42,258 bases of DNA, from positions 1 through 42,258 of the forward strand of contig QYPG01000006.1 of assembly GCA_007279945.1 (NCBI GenBank). The letters are read 5' to 3'. The notes beneath the pieces are model-generated. The model was not told the DNA's origin. It ran no database searches and was given only the letters and a program-made list of their open reading frames with translations. The stretch comes from Streptomycetaceae bacterium. GTDB lineage: Bacteria; Actinomycetota; Actinomycetes; Nanopelagicales; Nanopelagicaceae. Below are positions 41,683 through 42,258 of this stretch, one piece after another. How positions within the stretch are numbered: the first letter of the stretch is position 1; each line of letters starts with the position of its first letter. Made by a program: the position numbers and the translations under genes.

Positions 41683-42258
41683 TTAGAGCTTTCGAGCGGC
41701 TTTCACCTTTTCAATGTCAGCATCGGTTGCAAGGGCTGCCACGAAGGCCTCCTGAGGAACTTCAACGCGACCCACCATCTTCATTCGCTTCTTACCCTCT
41801 TTTTGCTTCTCAAGCAGCTTGCGCTTACGCGAGATATCTCCGCCATAACACTTAGCTAAAACATCTTTACGAATTGCGCTGATGCTTTCGCGCGCAATGA
41901 TTCGTGATCCGATAGCTGCTTGAATCGGAACTTCAAACTGTTGACGAGGTATCAGTTGGCGCAGCTTGCCAGTCATCATAACGCCATAGGCATAAGCCTT
42001 GTCACGGTGCACGATTGCACTGAATGCATCAACGGCTTCACCTTACAACAAAATATCGACCTTTACTAGGTTGCCTTCGGCATCGCCCTTTTCTTCATAG
42101 TCAAGAGACGCATATCCCTTTGTTCGAGACTTAAGTTGGTCGAAGAAGTCAAAGACGATTTCGGCAAGAGGTAGGTCATAGCGAATCTCTACTCGATCTT
42201 CTGAGATGTAATCCATTCCCAGCAAGATTCCACGGCGCTCTTGGCATAACTCCATAAT
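41683..42258 (-). pseudogene. lepA: Elongation factor 4 (LepA), C-terminal part with an in-frame TAA; runs off the window
   Basis: The minus-strand frame from the window edge encodes the LepA C-terminal region: [34 protein letters not shown] and VKVDILL, then TAA at 42045-42043, then in the same frame [20 protein letters not shown] through to EKVKAARKL. From family knowledge, actinobacterial LepA usually has Gln after DILL, so a single C-to-T change (CAA to TAA) explains the stop. Both sides stay in frame, so this is not a frameshift. The last roughly 120 residues would be lost. It may be a real nonsense mutation or a base-call error; the rest looks intact. EF4 back-translocates stalled ribosomes and is often dispensable. 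Confidence 0.8.

Noticed and set aside
41683..42258. UAA reassigned as a sense codon (to explain the stop inside lepA)
   Set aside because: metF, mtgA, fhs, the homocysteine methyltransferase and other genes here end normally at TAA, so TAA is a stop in this genome.
41683..42258. Frameshift in lepA
   Set aside because: The sequence before and after the TAA lies in the same frame (42045 and 42012 differ by a multiple of three) and aligns continuously with LepA.
1..42258. CRISPR arrays, insertion sequences, prophage or attachment sites
   Set aside because: No spaced direct repeats, transposase, integrase or phage genes are visible; both tRNA genes are intact with no adjacent integrase.

Overview
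The window looks like a compact, moderately low-GC actinobacterial chromosome segment. The right third has the actinobacterial order lepA-hemW-hrcA-dnaJ-rsmE-HIT-phoH-ybeY-corC and FAH-gltX-tRNA-Gln-tRNA-Glu. Genes are packed with 1- to 4-base overlaps. Many operon-first genes have a TAnnnT hexamer 6-7 bases before the start codon, as expected for leaderless mRNAs. A streamlined planktonic actinobacterium (Nanopelagicales/acI-like) is my best guess; this is inference from gene order, density and base composition, not a marker-gene result. No gap over 300 bases lacks a gene, and I see no IS elements, prophage or CRISPR.

Bases 1-7540 hold a corrinoid methyltransfer module. A non-pyrrolysine MttB/MtgB-family methyltransferase (minus strand, cut by the window edge) diverges from iclR - corrinoid protein - MTHFR zinc-domain protein (MetV-like) - metF - methyl-THF:corrinoid methyltransferase - corrinoid activator (RACo/RamA-like) - DUF1638. 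A strong palindrome lies in the divergent spacer.

Bases 7526-19832 are one minus-strand block, read right to left: TauE-like permease, GntR regulator, dimethylglycine/sarcosine-dehydrogenase-like flavoprotein with a GcvT half, etfB, etfA, formate-THF ligase, and an NAD-dependent molybdenum formate dehydrogenase (fdsG, fdsB, fdsA). FdsA appears to carry the FdsD subunit fused at its C-terminus. Bases 19855-24244 hold a molybdenum cofactor set (moaD, moaA, moaE, mogA, moaC, moeA, mobA), which the formate dehydrogenase needs. Together the blocks suggest this route: quaternary amine (glycine betaine or similar) -> corrinoid -> methyl-THF -> methylene-THF; dimethylglycine/sarcosine -> methylene-THF with electrons to ETF; then formyl-THF -> formate + ATP -> CO2 + NADH. 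FolD, MoeB and FdhD are not in the window.

Bases 24263-27812 hold a metallophosphoesterase, then an operon of a small 'virulence factor'-type protein, a BHMT-like homocysteine methyltransferase and an alkaline-phosphatase-superfamily enzyme. With the corrinoid and pterin proteins, the homocysteine methyltransferase could make a split methionine synthase, a competing or additional role for the corrinoid module. Bases 27818-32153 hold trhO, a small membrane protein, a divergent SIS-domain/NagK-like amino-sugar pair, an anchored Cys-containing protein and a LysE-type exporter that begins 3 bases after tRNA-Glu. Bases 32157-42258 hold the two tRNAs and the housekeeping operon; lepA at the right edge carries an in-frame TAA.
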